Source: Methylobacterium sp. NEAU K (GTDB lineage Bacteria; Pseudomonadota; Alphaproteobacteria; Rhizobiales; Beijerinckiaceae). Taken from it: a stretch of DNA of 64,000 nucleotides. The notes beneath the pieces are model-generated. The model saw only the letters and a program-made list of their open reading frames with translations, had not been told where the DNA came from and did no database searches. Every line of letters begins with the position of its first letter. The first letter of the stretch is position 1. The stretch lies in NCBI RefSeq assembly GCF_030700285.1, contig NZ_JAUYZJ010000023.1, positions 1-64,000 on the forward strand, in the 5' to 3' direction. Both the position numbers and the translations under genes were made by a program. Shown here in pieces: positions 27,275 to 36,377 of the stretch.

Positions 27275-28357
27275 TCAGAGCGCCAACCCGAGTTGCTGCG
27301 GCCCGTCCGATTCGTCCTGCGCGAAGCCCGAGAGCGACACGCCGATCAGCCGGGCGCTGCGCCGCAAGGGGAACAGGCCGGCGAGCAGATCGAGGCCGAT
27401 CCGCTCCAGGCCGGCCCGGTCGGTTACGGGGGCGGGGAGCGACTTCGCCCGGGTCACCTGGGCGAAATCCGAGAACTTGAGCTTCAGGGTCACGGTCCGG
27501 GCCCGCATCCCCTTGGCGTCCGCGCCCGCCCAGACCTTGTCGAACAGGGGTGCCAGCCGGGCGGCCAGGACGTCGTAGGCGGCCGTGTCCTCCGAGAAGG
27601 TGGTCTCCGCCCCGATCGACTTGCGCACCCGGTGGGCCCGCACCGGCCGCTCGTCGATCCCGCGGGCGACCGCGTGATAGTAGGCACCCGCGGATCCGAA
27701 GGTCTCGCGCAGGCGCTCCGGCGTCCAGGCGCGGAGATCCGCCCCGGTCTGGATCCCGAGCCGCTTCATCTTCGCCTCGGTGACCGGGCCGACCCCGTGG
27801 AACCGGCCGATCGGCAGGGCGGCCACGAAATCCGGACCCATGGCGGGGGTGATCACGAACAGGGCGTCGGGCTTGCGGTGGTCGGATGCGACCTTGGCCA
27901 GGAACTTGTTGTACGAGACCCCGGCCGAGGCGACGAGGCTTGTCCGCTCCAGGATCTCGGCCCGGATGGCCCGCGCAACGGCTGTCGCCGTCGGAAGCCC
28001 CAGAAGATTCTCGGTGACGTCGAGATAGGCCTCGTCCAGGGCCACCGGCTCGATCACCGGCGTGTGCCGGGCGAAGACGGCCCGGATCTCCTCCGAGACC
28101 GCCCGGTAGACCTCGAAGCGCGGCTTGACGAACAGCAGGTCCGGACAGAGCCGCCGCGCGGTCGCCGACGGCATGGCCGAGCGCACCCCGAACCGGCGTG
28201 CCTCGTAGCTCGCCGCCGCCACCACGCCGCGCTCCCGCGAGCCGCCCACCGCCAGCGGGCGCCCGCGCAGGGTGGGGTCGTCGCGCTGCTCCACGGAGGC
28301 GTAGAACGCATCCATGTCGATGTGGATGATCTTGCGGAGCGCGACCTCCGGATCCAT
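27275..28357 (-). CDS. dinB: DNA polymerase IV
   Basis: Y-family translesion polymerase of about 360 residues. The palm carries Asp14 and Asp16 (IIHIDMDAFYASVEQ) and the second acidic motif in PVALDEAYLDV; these bind the catalytic metals. The finger, thumb (helix-hairpin-helix region FHGVGPVTEAKM) and little-finger domains follow in order. ATG 28357 is preferred: GAGGCGG lies upstream and the length is typical, whereas the longer in-frame start is a GTG at 28441. The C-terminus ends in a glutamine/leucine stretch that could be a short beta-clamp motif (PQQLGLAL). No LexA box was recognised. Confidence 0.94.
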   Translation of the reverse strand: MDPEVALRKIIHIDMDAFYASVEQRDDPTLRGRPLAVGGSRERGVVAAASYEARRFGVRSAMPSATARRLCPDLLFVKPRFEVYRAVSEEIRAVFARHTPVIEPVALDEAYLDVTENLLGLPTATAVARAIRAEILERTSLVASAGVSYNKFLAKVASDHRKPDALFVITPAMGPDFVAALPIGRFHGVGPVTEAKMKRLGIQTGADLRAWTPERLRETFGSAGAYYHAVARGIDERPVRAHRVRKSIGAETTFSEDTAAYDVLAARLAPLFDKVWAGADAKGMRARTVTLKLKFSDFAQVTRAKSLPAPVTDRAGLERIGLDLLAGLFPLRRSARLIGVSLSGFAQDESDGPQQLGLAL

Positions 28358-28475
28358 CGCCGCCTCGGGGTCCCGGTCCAGGTTCCTGATCTGTTCCGAA
28401 AGAGCGCGGCGAGGCGCCCGGGTCAACCGATCCGGCCGCACAGCTCACAGGTCGTTCACGAGAAACGCGAAAAAA

Positions 28476-29828
28476 TCAGGCGACGCTGCCGTAGAGGTCG
28501 TAGGCCTCGGCCCGCTCGACCTTCACGGTGACGATGTCGCCGACCCGCACCGGCCGCCGGAAGGCGGCGTGGACGGTGCCGTCGATCTCCGGCGCATCGG
28601 CCTTGGACCGGCCCTTCGCGACCCCGCCCTCGACGGCATCGACGATCACCGCCATCCGCTTCCCGACCTTGGCCCGCTGGAGCCGCAGCGCGATCCCGTT
28701 CTGCGTCTCCATGAACCGGCGCTTGCGCTCGGCCTTCACCTCCGGCGGCACGAGGTCGCCGAGCGCGTTGGCGGTGGCGCCCGCCACCGGCTCGTACTCG
28801 AAGCAGCCGACGCGATCGAGCTTGGCCTCCTGGAGCCAGGCCAGCAGCTCCTCGAACTCGGCTTCGGTCTCGCCGGGGAAGCCGACGATGAAGGTCGAGC
28901 GGATCGCGAGGTCGGGACAGATCGCCCGCCAGCTCCGGATCCGGTCGAGCTGGCGCTCCTGGTTGCCGGGCCGGCGCATGCGCTTGAGCACCGCGGGGCT
29001 CGCGTGCTGAAGCGGCATGTCGAGATAGGGGAGCACCTTGCCCTCGGCCATCAGCGGGATGACCTCGTCCACGTGCGGGTAGGGGTAGACGTAGTGCAGC
29101 CGCACCCAGGCCCCGAGCTCGCCGAGCTCCTTGGTGAGGTCGTAGAACTTCGCCCGGACCTCCCGGTCCCGCCACGGGCTCTCGGCGTAGCGGATGTCGA
29201 CCCCGTAGGCGCTGGTATCCTGCGAGACGACCAGCAGCTCCTTCACGCCGGCGTTGACGAGCTTCTCGGCCTCGCGCAGCACGTCGCCGGCCGGGCGGCT
29301 GACGAGGTTTCCGCGCAACGACGGGATGATGCAGAAGCTGCAGCGATTGCTGCACCCTTCCGAGATCTTCAGGTAGGCGTAGTGGCGCGGGGTGAGCTTG
29401 ATCCCCTGCGGCGGCACGAGGTCGAGGAACGGGTCGTGGGCCGGCGGCACCGCCTCGTGGACGGCGGCCACCACCGACTCGTAGGCCTGTGGCCCGGTCA
29501 CCGCGAGGAGGTCGGGATATTTTTCGCGGATCTCGTCCGGCTGCGCGCCCATGCAGCCGGTGACGATCACCCGGCCGTTCTCCGCCATGGCCTCGCCGAT
29601 CGCCGCGAGCGATTCCGCCTTGGCCGAATCCAGGAAGCCGCAGGTGTTGACGATCACCACGTCCGCCCCGTCGTGGCGGCGGGCCAGCTCGTAGCCCTCC
29701 GCGCGCAGATGCGTGAGGATCCGCTCGGAATCGACCAGGGCCTTGGGGCAGCCCAGCGAGACAAACGAGATCTTCGGGGCGGCGCCGGGAGCGGGTCCGC
29801 GGGGGGTGGGCGTGGCGGTTGCGGTCAT
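28476..29828 (-). CDS. rimO: Ribosomal protein S12 methylthiotransferase RimO
   Basis: Radical-SAM enzyme of 450 residues that methylthiolates the conserved aspartate of ribosomal protein S12. The N-terminal UPF0004 domain holds the auxiliary cluster cysteines Cys27, Cys63 and Cys92. The radical-SAM cluster is CSNRCSFC with Cys159, Cys163 and Cys166, and a TRAM domain closes the protein. The segment SLGCPKALVDSE is specific for RimO over MiaB. A Pro/Ala-rich leader of about 18 residues precedes the first strand. Encoded alone, just upstream of dinB on the same strand, with 118 bases between them. Confidence 0.96.
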   Translation of the reverse strand: MTATATPTPRGPAPGAAPKISFVSLGCPKALVDSERILTHLRAEGYELARRHDGADVVIVNTCGFLDSAKAESLAAIGEAMAENGRVIVTGCMGAQPDEIREKYPDLLAVTGPQAYESVVAAVHEAVPPAHDPFLDLVPPQGIKLTPRHYAYLKISEGCSNRCSFCIIPSLRGNLVSRPAGDVLREAEKLVNAGVKELLVVSQDTSAYGVDIRYAESPWRDREVRAKFYDLTKELGELGAWVRLHYVYPYPHVDEVIPLMAEGKVLPYLDMPLQHASPAVLKRMRRPGNQERQLDRIRSWRAICPDLAIRSTFIVGFPGETEAEFEELLAWLQEAKLDRVGCFEYEPVAGATANALGDLVPPEVKAERKRRFMETQNGIALRLQRAKVGKRMAVIVDAVEGGVAKGRSKADAPEIDGTVHAAFRRPVRVGDIVTVKVERAEAYDLYGSVA

Positions 29829-30182
29829 GGGCGCGTTCAGGACGGATCGGACGGCACCCTCGCGTGCGGCCGGTAGCTCAGTCGCAGGGGGCGCGAGGAC
29901 GTGAGTTCGGGATCGCGCTTCCTATAGCGGCTCCGGCGCGCTGGCGCGAGGCCGACGGCCGCAGGGGTGCCCGGCCCCGCGTGGGAGGCTAGATCCCGAT
30001 CTGAAACTTGGCCGTTTGCCAGGGCTTTGCCGGGGGCTCCTGAGATCCCACATCAAGTCCTGCGGGATCAATCCCGGCTGTGAGGCCGGGCCTTGCGCGG
30101 AACTGCCGCTTCCCCCGCGGCATCGCCTGTGCAACGGCAGCGTGCGGCGCGCGAGCCCAGGACATCAGCCCCGAACCCGGTC
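29829..30182. other. Intergenic region between rimO and pabB
   Basis: About 350 bases between divergent genes. It contains short inverted stretches and a fragment resembling the start of a tRNA (GGTAGCTCAGT near 29871), but no complete cloverleaf. No coding sequence is supported. It must contain the promoters of both rimO and the pab operon. Confidence 0.4.
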
Positions 30183-31556
30183 ATGTGGACCCGAGAGATC
30201 CCCTTCATCGATCCCGTCGCGGCGGCCGCCCGGCTGCGGCGCCTGCCGGGACTCGCCTTCCTCGACAGCGCCATGCGGCACGATCCCCTGGGTCGCTACG
30301 CGATCGTGGCCGCCGACCCGTTCGCGCGCTTCCGGTTCCGCGACGGGCGCGCGACCCTGGACGGGACTCCGGTGCCGGGGGACCCGTTCACGGCTTTGCG
30401 GGCGTGCCTCGCCCCCTACCGGCTCGAACCCGGCTCCGAACCTTTTCCGGGCGGAGCGATCGGCTACCTCGCTTACGATCTCGGCGCGCAGCTGGAGCGG
30501 GTCGCGGCACCAGCCCGGCGGGCGGGGCTCACGGATGACATCGCCTTCAACCTCTACGACACGGCGCTGGTGATCGACCATGCCGATGGCGCCTGCCGCC
30601 TCGTCGCCACCGGCTTCCCCGAATCCGACCCGACCGCCCAGCAGGCCCGCGCGGAGGAACGACTCGCCTGCTTCGCCGACCTGCTCGGCACCGACGGCTC
30701 CCGGATCGAGCCCCCCTCCCAGCCGGCCGAGAAGCTCACGTGGCGATCGAACTTCGACCGGCAAACCTATGAGGCTGCTGTCGAAAAGGTCCGCGCCTAT
30801 ATTCGGGCCGGCGACATCTACCAGGCCAACATCGCTCAGCGCTTCACGGCGGACCTGCCGGCGGGCTTCGACCCGTTCGCGCTCTATCGGCGCCTGCGCG
30901 ACACCAACCCGGCGACCTTCGGGGCCTATCTGGAACTCGAGGGGCTGACCATCGCGTCGTCTTCTCCGGAGCGCTTCATCCGGCTCGACGGCCGGCACGT
31001 CGAGACCCGGCCGATCAAGGGCACCGCCCGCCGGCTCGACGATCCGGCGGCCGACCGAGCGGCCGCCGAGGCGCTGCTGGCCTCCGTCAAGGAGCGGGCC
31101 GAGAACGTCATGATCGTCGACCTGCTGCGCAACGACCTGTCCCGGGTCTGCGCGCCCGGCAGCGTCACCGTGCCCACCCTGTGCGGCCTGGAGACCTACG
31201 CCAACGTCCACCACCTCGTTTCGGTGGTGACCGGGACGCTCCGCGACGGGCTCGACGCCCTCGACCTCCTGAAAGGGACATTCCCCGGGGGCTCGATCAC
31301 CGGCGCCCCGAAGATCCGGGCCATGGACATCATCACGGAGATCGAGGGGGACGCCCGGGAACTCTATTGCGGCGCCATCGGGCGGATCGGCTTCGACGGG
31401 GCGCTCGACACCTCGATCGCGATCCGCACCGTGTTCATGGACGAGACCCAGGCCGTCCTGCAGGCCGGCGGCGGGGTGACGCTGCTCTCGGAGCCCGGCC
31501 CGGAATACGACGAGACCCTGGCCAAGGCCGCGCGCGTGTTCGAGGCCTTCGCATGA
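30183..31556 (+). CDS. pabB: Aminodeoxychorismate synthase component I
   Basis: Chorismate-binding enzyme of 457 residues that, with ammonia from PabA, converts chorismate to 4-amino-4-deoxychorismate for folate synthesis. The motif PIKGT at residues 277-281, with Lys279, is diagnostic of PabB, since anthranilate synthase has alanine there. Further landmarks are YQANIAQRF, SSSPERFI, ENVMIVDLLRNDL and GSITGAPKIRAM. ATG 30183 begins the conserved sequence; upstream in-frame starts add unrelated residues. The stop overlaps the pabA start as ATGA. First gene of a four-gene unit. Confidence 0.94.
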   Translation: MWTREIPFIDPVAAAARLRRLPGLAFLDSAMRHDPLGRYAIVAADPFARFRFRDGRATLDGTPVPGDPFTALRACLAPYRLEPGSEPFPGGAIGYLAYDLGAQLERVAAPARRAGLTDDIAFNLYDTALVIDHADGACRLVATGFPESDPTAQQARAEERLACFADLLGTDGSRIEPPSQPAEKLTWRSNFDRQTYEAAVEKVRAYIRAGDIYQANIAQRFTADLPAGFDPFALYRRLRDTNPATFGAYLELEGLTIASSSPERFIRLDGRHVETRPIKGTARRLDDPAADRAAAEALLASVKERAENVMIVDLLRNDLSRVCAPGSVTVPTLCGLETYANVHHLVSVVTGTLRDGLDALDLLKGTFPGGSITGAPKIRAMDIITEIEGDARELYCGAIGRIGFDGALDTSIAIRTVFMDETQAVLQAGGGVTLLSEPGPEYDETLAKAARVFEAFA

Positions 31557-32176
31557 TCCTCGTCCTCGACAATTACGACTCCTTCGTCTTCAACATCGTC
31601 CGCTACCTGGAGGAGCTGGGCGAGGAGGTCCGGGTCGTGCGCAACGACGCCCTCGACGTCGCCGGCATCCGGGCGCTGGCCCCGGAGGCGTTGGTGGTGT
31701 CGCCGGGTCCCTGCACCCCCGCGGAAGCCGGCATCTCCCTGCCGGCGATCCGGGAGCTGTCCGGCGCGGTGCCGATCCTCGGGGTCTGCCTCGGTCATCA
31801 GGCGATCGGCGCGGCCTTCGGCGGCAAAGTCGAGCGGGCTCGGCGCCCCCTGCACGGGCAGGCGACGCCGATCGAGCACCGGGGCGAGCGGCTGTTCGCC
31901 GGCCTCCCGGCGCCGATGCCGGTGGGCCGCTACCACTCGCTGGTGGTGACGCCCGAGCCCGGCATGGAGAAGCACCTCACCGTCGACGCGGTCTCGCAGG
32001 AGGGCGAGGTGATGGCGCTCTCGCACCGGACCCACCCGACCTACGGCATCCAGTTCCACCCGGAATCGGTGCTGACCGAGGGCGGCCACGCCCTGTTCGC
32101 CAATTTTCTGGGACTGGCCCGCGCCTGGCGGCAGCGGCGCGACCAACAGGCAGGGCGAACAGATGCTGTGGCGTGA
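31553..32176 (+). CDS. pabA: Aminodeoxychorismate synthase, glutamine amidotransferase subunit
   Basis: Class I glutamine amidotransferase of 207 residues supplying ammonia to PabB. The opening MILVLDNYDSFVFN is typical of PabA/TrpG. Cys79 lies in LGVCLGHQAIG, and the His/Glu pair in QFHPESVLT, so the triad is intact. The ATG overlaps the pabB stop, and the 3' end overlaps pabC by 14 bases, so translation is likely coupled. Many bacteria share this subunit with anthranilate synthase; placement in the pab cluster favours folate synthesis here. Confidence 0.94.
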   Translation: MILVLDNYDSFVFNIVRYLEELGEEVRVVRNDALDVAGIRALAPEALVVSPGPCTPAEAGISLPAIRELSGAVPILGVCLGHQAIGAAFGGKVERARRPLHGQATPIEHRGERLFAGLPAPMPVGRYHSLVVTPEPGMEKHLTVDAVSQEGEVMALSHRTHPTYGIQFHPESVLTEGGHALFANFLGLARAWRQRRDQQAGRTDAVA

Positions 32177-33026
32177 CGGGACGATCGTCCCGGGGACGCA
32201 CGCGCCCCTCGACCACACCGACCGCGGCCTGACTCTGGGCGACGGCCTGTTCGACACCGCGCTGGCCATCGGCGGCCGCGTGGCCTTCGAGCAGGCTCAT
32301 ATCGACCGGCTCGTCGCCTCCGCGGCGGCGCTCGGGATCCCCGCCGAGGCGGAGCGGATCCGCGCCGCCATACGGGGGCTGGCCGGCGAGGGGGCCAGGA
32401 CGGGCGACCGGCTGGCGATCCGCACCACCCTCACCCGCGGCTCCGGCCCGCGCGGGCTGAAGCCCCCGGAGGATCCGAGCCCCACCCTGTTCGCCATCGC
32501 GGCGCCGAGCGCCCGGAGCATCGCCTTCGCGCCCCTGCGCCTGCGGCCGACGGCCATCGCCCGCAACGACACGTCGCCGGCCGCCCGGCTGAAGACGCTC
32601 GGCTATCTCGACGCGGTGCTCGCCGCCCGCGAGGCCGCCGCTTCGGGGTTCGACGAGGCCTTGTTCCGCAACACGCGGGGGCATGTCGCCTGCGCGGGCA
32701 CCGGCAACCTGTTCGCGCTGTTCGGGGAGAGCGTGGTCACGCCGCCGCTCGACGACGGAGTCCTTGCCGGGATCGTGCGCGGGGCGGTGCTGGAACTCGC
32801 CGGCGGCTGCGGCTTGCGCGCGGAGGAGCGGTCCCTGACACTGCCCGATCTGCTGGGCGCCGAGGCCGTGTTCCTGACCAACTCCCTGCGGCTCATAGCC
32901 CCCGTGACGGCGATCGGCGACACTGCCTTCGCGAGCGCCGGACACCCTGCCCTGGCCCGACTCATGGCAGCGCTCAAGGCCTCGGTGGCCCGCGCCTGCG
33001 GGGTGGCGGAGGACCGCGTGGCGTGA
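32163..33026 (+). CDS. pabC: Aminodeoxychorismate lyase (class IV PLP enzyme)
   Basis: Fold-type IV PLP enzyme of 287 residues, expected to release pyruvate from aminodeoxychorismate to give 4-aminobenzoate. The early motif HTDRGLTLGDGLFDT and the PLP lysine Lys144 (ARLKTLGYLDAV) are visible, as is the cofactor-phosphate region GTGNLFAL. The family also contains branched-chain and D-amino acid aminotransferases; the overlap with pabA and the pabB-pabA-pabC order decide the assignment. Its stop overlaps the next start as GTGA. Confidence 0.9.
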   Translation: MLWRDGTIVPGTHAPLDHTDRGLTLGDGLFDTALAIGGRVAFEQAHIDRLVASAAALGIPAEAERIRAAIRGLAGEGARTGDRLAIRTTLTRGSGPRGLKPPEDPSPTLFAIAAPSARSIAFAPLRLRPTAIARNDTSPAARLKTLGYLDAVLAAREAAASGFDEALFRNTRGHVACAGTGNLFALFGESVVTPPLDDGVLAGIVRGAVLELAGGCGLRAEERSLTLPDLLGAEAVFLTNSLRLIAPVTAIGDTAFASAGHPALARLMAALKASVARACGVAEDRVA

Positions 33027-33439
33027 CCGACCGGGCAGAGGCGGCAGGCCGCCGGTGGCTGCGCTACGGGCTCTCGGCCCTCTACGTCTTCATCGGGATC
33101 GTCCACCTCGTGGCGGCCGACGCGATGCTGCCGCTGATGCCCGACTGGGTGCCGGCGCCGCGCCTCGTGATCCTGGCCACCGGCCTGTGCGAGATCGCCG
33201 GCGCCGTCGGCCTCCTGACCCGCTCGTTCCGCCGGGCGGCGGCGATCGGCCTCGCCCTCTACGCGGTCTGCGTCTACCCGGCCAACCTCAAGCACGCCTT
33301 CGATCGCATCCACATCGACGGCATCCCGGATTCCTGGTGGTACCACGGCCCGCGGCTCGCCTTTCAGCCGGTCTTCGTCTGGGCCGCCCTCTGGGCCGGC
33401 GGCCTGATCGACTGGCCGCTGCGCGATCGCAGGCGCTGA
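33023..33439 (+). CDS. DoxX-like membrane protein
   Basis: Integral membrane protein of 138 residues with about four hydrophobic segments (LYVFIGIVHLVAADAML, LVILATGLCEIAGAVGLL, AAAIGLALYAVCVYPANL, FVWAALWAGGLIDW). The pattern and the motifs GIVHLVA and YPANLKHA are those of DoxX-like proteins. Translation starts at a GTG overlapping the pabC stop, so it is co-expressed with the folate genes. No functional link between DoxX proteins and 4-aminobenzoate synthesis is known to me. Confidence 0.82.
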   Translation: MTDRAEAAGRRWLRYGLSALYVFIGIVHLVAADAMLPLMPDWVPAPRLVILATGLCEIAGAVGLLTRSFRRAAAIGLALYAVCVYPANLKHAFDRIHIDGIPDSWWYHGPRLAFQPVFVWAALWAGGLIDWPLRDRRR

Positions 33440-33728
33440 GGCCCCGGCCCGCTCAGCGCCGCTTACTCCGGCCACCGGAAGGTCCGCCCGGGGATTTCGC
33501 CGAGAGACCAGCCGCCGACCGACGCGGACACCCGGGATTTGCCGTACCCGAGGAGCGTCCGGCTGCCGCGTGCTGCCAGCAACCGCCCAGAAACCGTGAT
33601 CACAGGATCCCGGCATCGCAGGCTCACGGCAGACTTTGATCCGGAGATCACGGCAGATACACTCTGGTTCGACCGCCGCGCGCGCTGGAACATCGCGCAG
33701 CCCGGCCCCGATACGGGCGGAGTGCAGG

Positions 33729-33905
33729 ATGAAGCGCGGCAATGCCGGCCGGTCGAGGCCGCCGCCACTCCCGGACACCCTGCCGGACCGTGCCGCGGTC
33801 GAAAGCGCCATCGAGACCATCTTGGACCGCCTGCGCCCCAAGCCGGTCCGCGTGCCGCGGGCCGATGCCGCCCGGAAGACCGGCCCGGTCCGGAAGGACG
33901 GCTGA
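33729..33905 (+). CDS. Small basic hypothetical protein
   Basis: Protein of 58 residues, strongly basic and proline-rich, with one predicted helix (PDRAAVESAIETILDRL) flanked by disordered arms. ATG 33729 has GGAG about six bases upstream. No family is recognised. It is followed at 34035 by the YciF-like gene. Coding status rests on the ribosome site and the amphipathic helix only. Confidence 0.45.
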   Translation: MKRGNAGRSRPPPLPDTLPDRAAVESAIETILDRLRPKPVRVPRADAARKTGPVRKDG

Positions 33906-34034
33906 GCGGCCGCCGGCCTCGGAAAAAGGTTCCTCCCCAGGGCGAAGATATCGCCCGGACCCGTCGGGCCGGACCGGAGTTGCCCGTCCGGAAGCCGCGT
34001 TCCCGACAGCGGCCCGCATTGGAGACAGACCGCC

Positions 34035-34571
34035 ATGGCCAAGCAGAAGACGCTGCACGACGCCTTCTACGAGACCCTGAAGGACGTCTACTACGCCGAG
34101 AAGCAATCCGTGAAAGCCCTCAAGAAATCAGCCAAGGCGGCGGAGCACGAGGCGTTGCGACAGGCCTTCGAGACCCATGCCGAGGAGAGCGCCCAGCAGG
34201 TCGAGCGCCTGACCCAGGTGTTCGAGATCATCGGCAAGCCGGCCCGGGCCAAGACCTGCGAGGCGATGCAGGGGATCGTCTCCGAGATGGAGGAGGATCT
34301 CGACGATTTCGAGGGCAGCCCGGCCGCCGACGCGGTGCTGGCCGCCTGCGCCCAGGCGGTGGAGCACTACGAGATCGCCCGCTACGGCACCCTGAAGGCC
34401 TGGGCCAACCAGCTCGGCTACGGCGAGGCGGCCAAACTCCTGGACGAGACCCTGCAGGAGGAGAAGAGGACCGACGCGCTGCTCTCGAAGATCGCCGAGA
34501 CGATCAACGCCGACGGCACGCCCGACGAGGGGAATGCCGCGAAGGGCAAAGGTTCGAAGAAGGCCGCCTGA
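34035..34571 (+). CDS. YciE/YciF (DUF892) ferritin-like protein
   Basis: Ferritin-like four-helix protein of 178 residues. The N-terminus (LHDAFYETLKDVYYAEKQSVKALKK) and the segment AVEHYEIARYGTLKAWANQLGY are signatures of DUF892. Glutamates and histidines spaced for a di-iron site are present (EKQ, EHE, EHYE). Family members are induced by general or osmotic stress in enterobacteria. GGAGA lies about nine bases upstream of the ATG. The C-terminus is a short Gly/Lys tail. A role in stress or iron handling is an inference from the family. Confidence 0.87.
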   Translation: MAKQKTLHDAFYETLKDVYYAEKQSVKALKKSAKAAEHEALRQAFETHAEESAQQVERLTQVFEIIGKPARAKTCEAMQGIVSEMEEDLDDFEGSPAADAVLAACAQAVEHYEIARYGTLKAWANQLGYGEAAKLLDETLQEEKRTDALLSKIAETINADGTPDEGNAAKGKGSKKAA

Positions 34572-34679
34572 GCGCGGTTGCGTCCGGCGCCGCCGCCTCG
34601 GCGGTGCCGGGTACGATTCCACGTCGTGGTTCGACGCGATCCTGCGCGCCGACCCGGCATTGCCTGCGCGGGAAGCGCT

Positions 34680-35009
34680 TCAGTTCGCCTTCTCGATCGC
34701 GCTCAGCGGCGTCCAGTAGCAGCGATCCTGGCTGTCCGTCAGGGCGAGGCAACCGTAGCTCATGGTCCGGGTCTCCAGCCGGACCTCCTCGCCGGTCTTC
34801 CAGGACCGGCACTCACCGCTGGCGAGGCTGCCCCGCAGGAGTTGCCCGAACCCTTCCTCGTCGCCGGCCATGACCAGCTTGAACAGGCGGTCCGTGACCT
34901 CCTGGGAGTGGCAGCCGAACCGTTCCTGGACGATCGTCTCGGCCCCGGCGGGCCGGGACAGGGAGGCCGTGATGGCGAGGGCGGCGAGGGCAGGCAGGGC
35001 GAAGCGCAT
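34680..35009 (-). CDS. Small secreted hypothetical protein
   Basis: Protein of 109 residues with an apparent signal peptide (LPALAALAITASLSRPAGA, likely cut before ETIVQ). The mature part of about 85 residues holds four cysteines (FGCHS, GECRS, YGCLA, DRCYW) that could form two disulfides in the periplasm. Segments such as FKLVMAGDEEGFGQLL and GSLASGECRSWKTGEEV do not match a family I know. It follows mazG by 77 bases on the same strand. The upstream ribosome site is weak. Confidence 0.65.
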   Translation of the reverse strand: MRFALPALAALAITASLSRPAGAETIVQERFGCHSQEVTDRLFKLVMAGDEEGFGQLLRGSLASGECRSWKTGEEVRLETRTMSYGCLALTDSQDRCYWTPLSAIEKAN

Positions 35010-35086
35010 GCGCGGAACATATCCGCCGCCCATCGCCTGTCGAGCCCTCGGACGCGGGGCGCCGCGCGGACGATCGCCGCGCCCGC

Positions 35087-35956
35087 TCACGCCTTCTCCC
35101 CCTCGTCGCGCTTCGCCGCCTGCCAGGCGGCCTCCATGGCGGGCAGGTCCGAGCAGCCGAGCGCACCGCCTGCCGCCCGCAGGTGCTCCGCCATCGCGGC
35201 GAAGCGACGCTCGAACTTGGCGGTCCCGTCGCGCAGGGCGGTTTCCGGGTCGATCCCGGCATGCCGGGCGAGGTTGGCCACTGAGAACAGGAGGTCGCCG
35301 ATCTCCTCCGACACGGCCCGTGCGTCGCCCGCCTCCAGGGCCTGCGCGACCTCGTCGGTTTCCTCGCGAACCTTGTCGATGACCTGTGCGGCGTTCCCCC
35401 AGTCGAAGCCGTAGGCGGCCGCCCGCCGCGAGATCTTCTCCGCCCGGGCGAGGGCCGGAAGAGCCTTGGCGACGCCGCCGAGCGGATCCGGCGCGGGCTC
35501 CTGGGCACCCCGTTCCGAACGTTCCCGCGCCTTGATCGCCGCCCACTGCGCCTCGACCTGGGCGGGATCGCGCAGCGGCGAGCCCTCGGGCAGGGGGATC
35601 CCCTGCGGGTCGAACACGTGCGGGTGGCGGCGGACCAGCTTGTCGCCGATGGCGCGCGCCACGTCGTCGAAGGCGAAGGCGCCTTCCTCCTCGGCCATGC
35701 GGGCGTGGAACACCACCTGGAGCAGGAGGTCGCCGAGTTCGTCGCGCAGGTCGTCGCGGTCGCCCCGCGCCACCGCGTCTGCGACCTCGTAGGCCTCCTC
35801 GATCGTGTAGGGCACGATCGACGCGGAGGTCTGCGCCACGTCCCAGGGACAGCCGCGGACGGGGTCGCGCAGAGACGCCATCAGGCGCAGCAGCCGGCGC
35901 AAGGACCTTTCCTCAGGCGCCTGCTCTGCTGTCTGTCGGGTGGATGCCTCGGCCAT
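35087..35956 (-). CDS. mazG: Nucleoside triphosphate pyrophosphohydrolase MazG
   Basis: All-alpha NTP pyrophosphohydrolase of 289 residues with two MazG repeats. The first repeat carries the metal motif EEAYEV...DELGD with the EExxE and ExxD acidic pairs near residues 50-80. The second (EETDEVAQAL...EEIGDLLFSV) repeats it near 215-245. The conserved leading stretch CPWDVAQTSASIVPYTIEEAYE supports the family. It hydrolyses NTPs to NMPs and limits ppGpp or damaged nucleotides in other bacteria. ATG 35956 gives a normal length; the frame stays open upstream but with unrelated low-complexity sequence. Confidence 0.93.
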   Translation of the reverse strand: MAEASTRQTAEQAPEERSLRRLLRLMASLRDPVRGCPWDVAQTSASIVPYTIEEAYEVADAVARGDRDDLRDELGDLLLQVVFHARMAEEEGAFAFDDVARAIGDKLVRRHPHVFDPQGIPLPEGSPLRDPAQVEAQWAAIKARERSERGAQEPAPDPLGGVAKALPALARAEKISRRAAAYGFDWGNAAQVIDKVREETDEVAQALEAGDARAVSEEIGDLLFSVANLARHAGIDPETALRDGTAKFERRFAAMAEHLRAAGGALGCSDLPAMEAAWQAAKRDEGEKA

Positions 35957-36066
35957 GCCGGATCGATCCCCGTCGCGTGCCACGCTCACGCCCGCGGCGT
36001 TAGAGCATGCGGCGGCAAAGGGGAATTCAGCCCGGCCCCCGCGAGCGGACGGCGCCGCGGCCCCGG

Positions 36067-36300
36067 TCAGACCCGGGCGTCGCGCTCGCGCACCTGCTCG
36101 GCCTGCAGTTCGCTGAGATAGCCGGTCAGGCGCCCGCTGACCTCCGGGTCGGCGCACTGGACCCAGAGCGGGGCCGGCAGCGCGCGGGCGGGCAGGCGCA
36201 GCAGGAAGGCCTCGGCCGACAGGGCCGCCTCGCGCTCGGAGGCGGCAGCCAGCAGCCGGGCCCCCGCTTGCGTGCCGATCAGAATCGCGACTGTGGCCAT
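36067..36300 (-). CDS. Small hypothetical protein
   Basis: Protein of 77 residues, not recognised. It has alternating hydrophobic stretches (ATVAILIGTQAGARLLAAA, AEAFLLRLPARALPAPLWVQ) and a charged helical C-terminus (YLSELQAEQVRERDARV) suggesting an alpha/beta mini-domain. GAGGGG lies about five bases before ATG 36300, which is good support for translation. It lies 77 bases downstream of the glycosyltransferase gene on the same strand. Confidence 0.6.
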   Translation of the reverse strand: MATVAILIGTQAGARLLAAASEREAALSAEAFLLRLPARALPAPLWVQCADPEVSGRLTGYLSELQAEQVRERDARV

Positions 36301-36377
36301 GGGCCCCTCACCATGGGACATCAACGACGCGAGCGGTCTTCGCGTTGCATCCGCCCCGGCTCGGCGGCCCGGCGCGG

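Noticed and set aside
29868..29935. tRNA-like fragment beginning GGTAGCTCAGT
   Set aside because: Only the D-arm-like piece fits. No anticodon arm, matching acceptor stem or proper T-arm can be folded around it.
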